Source: Magicicada septendecula (taxonomy: Eukaryota > Arthropoda > Insecta > Hemiptera > Cicadidae). Taken from it: 64,000 bases of DNA. The position numbers were made by a program, and so were the translations under genes. Below the pieces are notes generated by a model. It saw nothing but the letters and a program-made list of their open reading frames with translations, did no database searches and was not told the DNA's origin. Where the stretch lies: the NCBI GenBank assembly GCA_034769895.1, contig CM068375.1, positions 255,667,542 to 255,731,541 of the forward strand. The letters are read 5' to 3'. Within the stretch, counting starts at the first letter, position 1. Every line of letters begins with the position of its first letter. This document shows, in pieces, positions 58,920 to 64,000 of the stretch.

Positions 58920-59906
58920 GTAATAATGAGTTCGTACCCTGTCAAGGTATCAGCAACGGGTAACTCGTCGCTAAATTGACCCTGATCACTCGTACAAAAG
59001 CACGTTTCTGTTCGAAAACTCGCACAGAGAGCACGTCTGTAATATTCGAGCTGCAGGATGGAACTAACTAGATATTTGTCGGCGGAGACCCAATCATAAT
59101 GGAAATTGGGGCCACTGATTGGTCGAAACAGCTATCACGCGATTGATGGCTACCACTGATAGACGATTTCTTGAAACGATTTGTAGATTTCTGCAGAAGC
59201 AGGTATAGATTTTATCTACGACTTTTCTGCCTTATAAAAGATAAGGACTTTATAGAAGCTGCTTTTTACTAACAAAATCCCTATTTACAAACTACGTAAC
59301 AAGTCTCTGACACCCAGAAAATATAGCGCTATTTAAGATGCGTGCGCTGTCCAAATCTCAGTTTGGTACGTACATTTATACTTGAGCTAGTCATAAAAAA
59401 TACGACTGATACGCGCACTCGCACATGACATGATCACAAATACATTTATGGGCATTTTAATACATAATAGTCTTTTACCCAATTCTTATTTCAATACTTA
59501 CATCTAATTTACATATTCAGACAAAAATCAAATTTTACCATGTCTATAACGTCATAACCTGTTATAACAGCATGTAGTCCTGGCTACATTTCCCTTACTG
59601 CAATGTTCTGTTGCAGGAATATCCCCTCCTCGGATAAAAAAAATTTGTTTACACAAACACAAATTATTTTTTTTCCTTTTTTTTTTAACCAAAAATCATA
59701 CCAATTCCTTTCCTTTTTAAACATATAATCAGACTCATAATAAATAAATAAATACTCCTTATTAAACTAAAACATTTTCTTCCTATAAATTTTGACATCT
59801 GTCAGTTCCAATATAAATAAACACAAGCACGAGGTTGATAATCTGTTATCAAGGGTTAGAGAGATAAGCTAGTATGAACAGTTCATGACGTCATAATCCC
59901 TACTGT
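58920..59906 (-). repeat. Ty3/gypsy LTR 3, shared by two tandem copies
   Basis: About 987 bp, nearly identical to LTR 2. It is the 5' LTR for the copy at 51534-59906 and the 3' LTR for the copy that continues to 64000. Confidence 0.9.
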
Positions 59907-60872
59907 CCAGTCGCACACTTCTCAACATATTTACCCACATGGTTCAAACAAACATGAATTTACACAACTTACTTACTTTAACAATTACGTTATGACATTC
60001 ATACTTTAATATACCCAGATACACATGAACGTTAATTTTTGACATAGTACTTGCGTAATGACGACGCATGGAATTTGCCAATAGTTTTGTTAGTATTTTG
60101 ATTTGTAACAATGTAGGTTTGCTTTCCCACTTGTTCAGTTAACATAAATAAATAACATATAAATAACATATATTGAACTTAGCTGTGGTATTATCAATAC
60201 TGCTGCTTACATTTAACGCTTTTAGTAAAATTAACTCGCCTACTCTGAACGATTGCAGCTTATGATCAGCATTAAATTTTTCTGACTGCTGTTCGGCGAA
60301 CTTCCTTATCCTCTCCTTTGCATCCAAACGCTTAACTTCGATTGGCGTCGGCAAATTTTGAGTGGCTACCCTTTTTATATAATCACTCCAGGCACGCTTT
60401 GGTTGGAAATCTGACTGCAGTTCCGATGGTGTATATCCAGTCGTGATATTGTAACACCCAATTATGGCGTTCTCGAAAAACTCCAGATACTCTGGCTACT
60501 TGCTTTGGTTATTGTTACAATAAGTCCTGAATAAACGACCAAGTTCTCTATTCACCCTGTCAGCGAGATTCCCTTGGGGTCTACGAATGGCTGTTAGAAC
60601 TGCTTGAATGCCCCTCTTCTCTAATTCGGCTTTCCATTTTTTTATTCTGGAATTGCGTACCCTGATCAGACAGGATCTTTTTTACATGACCATATTTTGG
60701 GATGTACTTTTCCAAAATTATCCTCAGTACCGCATCTGTTGTGGGTCTACCTACCGCATAAAGACTAACATTCTTAGTGAAGGCATCCATACACACCACC
60801 AGATTTAAAGCATTAAAGAAAACTAAACTTGTTTTCGTGATTTTCACTCGTCAATTTATTTAAAAAATAATA

Positions 60873-60917
60873 TACCACGACAGCTGTTTCGGCACACAGT
60901 GCCTTCTTCAGATGGTA
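60873..60917 (-). ncRNA. Hammerhead-ribozyme-like motif, second copy, left arm
   Basis: Identical to 53486-53530. Confidence 0.55.
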
Positions 60918-61052
60918 AAAGCTAACTAGTTACTTACAATAAAACATCACATAAAGCCAGTGCTATTAAAACGATAATCGACTCAGGTTCGAACAATAAA
61001 CAATACACATTACATATACACAACTATATACAAATTAGAAAAGAACATACAT

Positions 61053-61490
61053 TTACTTATATAATTTCAAATTTAAAAGCGGAGAGCTATTTAAATCAGT
61101 TTGGTTGTTCAAAAGCAAACCTAAATCTTTACGCTTATTAATTTCGAGGGCTTCAAGTAAATCAAGTTTTTTACCCTTTTCCAATACATGTAAAATTTTA
61201 AAGTTATCATTAAAATTATGATCTTTTTCCAACAAATGATTCGCATAATTAGATTTACCATCCTGATATCTTAAACTGTAATTGTGATCGTACATTCTTT
61301 TTGAAAACGATCTTCCAGACTGGCCAATATAAATTTTGTCACAAGACCCACACGATAACTCATATACTCCTGACTTTTGGAGTTTTTCTACTTTACTCTT
61401 ATTGTTCTTAATATATCTACCAAGAGAAGATTTCGTCCTAAAAGCTATATTTACATGTTTTTGAGTAAAGTATTTACCAATTTTATCCGA
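61053..61490 (-). pseudogene. PLE GIY-YIG endonuclease fragment, second copy, left arm
   Basis: Copy of 53666-54103. Confidence 0.85.
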
Positions 61491-61525
61491 TACTTGATTT
61501 ACTTGAAGCCCTCGAAATTAATATA

Positions 61526-61963
61526 TCGGATAAAATTGGTAAATACTTTACTCAAAAACATGTAAATATAGCTTTTAGGACGAAATCTTCTCTTGGTAGA
61601 TATATTAAGAACAATAAGAGTAAAGTAGAAAAACTCCAAAAGTCAGGAGTATATGAGTTATCGTGTGGGTCTTGTGACAAAATTTATATTGGCCAGTCTG
61701 GAAGATCGTTTTCAAAAAGAATGTACGATCACAATTACAGTTTAAGATATCAGGATGGTAAATCTAATTATGCGAATCATTTGTTGGAAAAAGATCATAA
61801 TTTTAATGATAACTTTAAAATTTTACATGTATTGGAAAAGGGTAAAAAACTTGATTTACTTGAAGCCCTCGAAATTAATAAGCGTAAAGATTTAGGTTTG
61901 CTTTTGAACAACCAAACTGATTTAAATAGCTCTCGGCTTTTAAATTTGAAATTATATAAGTAA
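61526..61963 (+). pseudogene. PLE GIY-YIG endonuclease fragment, second copy, right arm
   Basis: Copy of 54139-54576, with one Pro to Arg change near the C-terminus. Confidence 0.85.
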
Positions 61964-62098
61964 ATGTATGTTCTTTTCTAATTTGTATATAGTTGTGTAT
62001 ATGTAATGTGTATTGTTTATTGTTCGAACTTGAGTCGATTATCGTTTTAATAGCACTGGCTTTATGTGATATTTTATTGTAAGTAACTAGTCAGCTTT

Positions 62099-62143
62099 TA
62101 CCATCTGAAGAAGGCACTGTGTGCCGAAACAGCTGTCGTGGTA
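62099..62143 (+). ncRNA. Hammerhead-ribozyme-like motif, second copy, right arm
   Basis: Identical to 54712-54756. Confidence 0.55.
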
Positions 62144-62588
62144 TATTATTTTTTAAATAAATTGACGAGTGAAAATCACGAAAACAAGTTTAGTTTTCTT
62201 TAATGCTTTAATATAATGGATTTTCATCAAGTAAAGGCCTCCAGTATAAATTACCACCAGATTTCTCATCCCCCTCGCCGTACGTGGTAATGGTCCTAGG
62301 AAATCAATGCATAGTAATTCATTTTTTTCATGCATAACGATGTTTCCCATCTCCACATATGTGTGTTGGTTAGGATGTTTGGCTGTCTGGCAGGTGTGGC
62401 AGGTACGAAGTACTGATTTAACTTTTCTGGCCATGTTTGTCCATATAAAATCTTCCTGTAGTGTCAGGTAGCATTTGTAAGCACCGGCATGAGCAAGGCA
62501 TTCATGGCATGCCCTTGTTAGTTCCTCAATGAGATGGTCGGGAACCACAATTTTCCATTGTCCGTCAATCAGCTTGTACAAAATATTG

Positions 62589-64000
62589 TTAACAATCTGG
62601 AACATTGGACTGTATGTCGTTTATTATTTTTCTAATTTTGTCGTCACGTTGTTGTTCAACATCTACGTTCCTTAAATAAGTTTTAATTTCATTTGGTAAA
62701 GCATACTTTATCGCCAAGATTTGTATTTCATTCTTATCTGCCGAATGAGTTTCCTGATGAACAGGTGGATAACGATTCAAAGTATCCGCCAACTTGTTGT
62801 CGCTAGCTTTGCAGTACCTACTTAATGCTAAAATCATATTCCTGCATAGCCATTATCCATCGTGACATTCGGGCATTTGCAAGTTTACACTTTAATAAAA
62901 ACGACAAAGCTTGGTTATCCGATAAAATTTCAAAATGCTTACCTACTAAATAATACCTAAACTTACTAACGCAGTATACTATAGCTAAAATTTCTTTTTC
63001 GGCAGTAAAATAGTTTCGCTCAGCGCCTTTTAACGACCGATTTACATGGGCGATGACTTTAAGATCACCATTCTTATTTTTTTGATATAAAATTCCACCA
63101 ACGGCATAATCCGAAGCATCACAGTTAAGAACATATGTTCCTTCCTTCCCCGGGTGAAACACGTGTAGATTTTCTTTAAATAAGGCCTTCACCGCATTAA
63201 ATGCCTCTTCATGTCTTGCTTCCCATCGCCATTTGGTGTTTTTCCGAAGTAGTTCCAACATTGGTTCTATGTCTTCGCATACGCAGGTGCGAACCGACGG
63301 TAATACCCAGTAAGTCCTAGGAATGCTTTAATGTCCTTCGTTTTTTTAGGTGTAGGAAATCCCGTGATGGTCTCTATCTTTTCAGGGTCCGTACTTACAC
63401 CCTGCGCCGATATAATATGCCCTAAAAATTTTATTTCGGACTTACCGAATTCGCATTTCTCGTAGTTAAGTACCAAGTTGGCCTGACGGAGTTTACTGAA
63501 AACAATATCCAGATGCTTCAAATGCTCATCAAACGATTTAGATGTGACTAATATGTCGTCGACAAAAACACTCACAAAGTCTTCCACCTCAGGACCCAAC
63601 GCTAATTCCAGGCATTTCACCATTGCAGCGAGGCTGGTTACCAGACCAAAGGGTACTACCTTGAACTGGTAGCATTTATTTCTATATAAAAATGCCGTGA
63701 ACTTTCTGCTATCCTGAGCTAATGGGATTTGCCAAAAACCACTTTTTAAATCCAACCGAGACATATATTGGACACCCTGGCACTTGGTAAACAGGTTTTC
63801 TGCATTTGGCACGCAGTCAAAACATTTTTTTGTGATACTGTTCAGATTACGCATATCAAGACATATCCTAATCTGGTTATTACTTTTTTTTTTACGATCA
63901 CCATTGGGTTAAGGAAATTGCTGTTGGACCGTTCGATGATGTTCTCGTCCAACATCTTATCGATTTCCTCATCCACCAATTTCTGATAGTGCAGTGGAAT
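62589..64000 (-). pseudogene. Gypsy reverse transcriptase and RNase H, second copy (partial)
   Basis: Same motifs and the same frame changes as 55202-56770, including the 10-base homopolymer (T10 on the plus strand) near 63894-63903. One visible difference is Lys for Arg in the phrase KDIRAFLGLTGYYRRF. The N-terminal end lies beyond the window. Confidence 0.9.

Larger units (their letters stand above)
51534..59906 (-). mobile_element. Ty3/gypsy LTR retrotransposon, complete but inactive copy
   Basis: Minus-strand order: 5' LTR (58920-59906), leader, Gag-protease (56772-58637), reverse transcriptase, RNase H, integrase (to 52752), 3' LTR (51534-52519). This is the Ty3/gypsy order. The pol region is broken by several frameshifts and by a PLE insertion inside the integrase catalytic core. 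It forms a tandem array with the next copy, sharing LTR 3; the period is 7387 bp. Confidence 0.9.
60807..62252. mobile_element. Penelope-like inverted pair, second copy
   Basis: Same insertion as 53420-54865 shifted by 7387 bp, with flanking ACCACCAGATTT at 60795-60806 and 62253-62264 and the same 31-nt apex spacer (61493-61523). Inherited with the gypsy duplication. Confidence 0.9.
60139..62605 (-). pseudogene. Gypsy integrase, second copy, split by the same PLE
   Basis: Same structure as 52752-55218. A base difference at 60559 (G against C at 53172) changes the acidic residue of the AERVNR motif from Glu to Asp, the position of the third catalytic residue of DDE integrases. Confidence 0.9.
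58920..64000 (-). mobile_element. Ty3/gypsy retrotransposon, second tandem copy (runs off window)
   Basis: A repeat of the preceding copy shifted by 7387 bp, including the same frameshifts and the same PLE insertion at the same position. The window ends within the reverse transcriptase, so gag and the 5' LTR are not seen. Confidence 0.9.

Overview
This 64-kb window looks like nuclear DNA of an arthropod, most likely an insect with a large repeat-rich genome. The signs are AT-rich intergenic sequence, long (TG)n/(CT)n tracts, hAT, Tigger/pogo and Helitron DNA transposons, a Jockey-like LINE, a Ty3/gypsy element with a Gag-protease/pol layout, and Penelope-like elements (PLEs). I see no host gene, tRNA, rRNA or CRISPR. 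Every protein I recognise belongs to a mobile element and nearly all are broken. The species assignment is inference only.

Layout. 1-3278: a dispersed repeat (second copy at 29565-30478) leading into a hAT element with a decayed minus-strand transposase. 3279-7432: microsatellites, a diverged and partly inverted third copy of a large repeat, and a 627-bp palindromic PLE insertion. 7433-21140: first copy of a ~9-kb duplication (second copy 39465-48690). The first copy alone carries a 3.2-kb LINE (7940-11137). Both copies carry a small PLE palindrome, a Tigger-like non-autonomous element, and a GC-rich ~260-bp minisatellite inside an RTE/SINE-like element (about 9 units versus about 4). 22025-29368: a 7.3-kb hAT element with an almost perfect 8-bp target duplication, split by a 3.0-kb Tigger/pogo element with its own nested insertion.

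32340-38467 is a decayed Helitron (Rep and PIF1-like helicase) interrupted by two hAT elements (32981-35551 and 36150-37412). 49254-64000 is a tandem Ty3/gypsy array, minus strand, with a 7387-bp period: LTR, truncated gag, LTR, full internal region, LTR, second internal region running off the window. Both full internal regions share the same frameshifts and the same 1446-bp PLE palindrome inside the integrase.

The most interesting theme is a recurring PLE product: two inverted copies of a PLE 3' end, a 33-46-nt unpaired tail on one side, an 11-13-bp target duplication, and a short spacer at the apex, which in two cases is copied from elsewhere in the arm. The terminal repeats carry hammerhead-ribozyme-like motifs in both orientations. 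Three different sequences show this structure, and two of them sit in the same target site in different copies of the host repeat.
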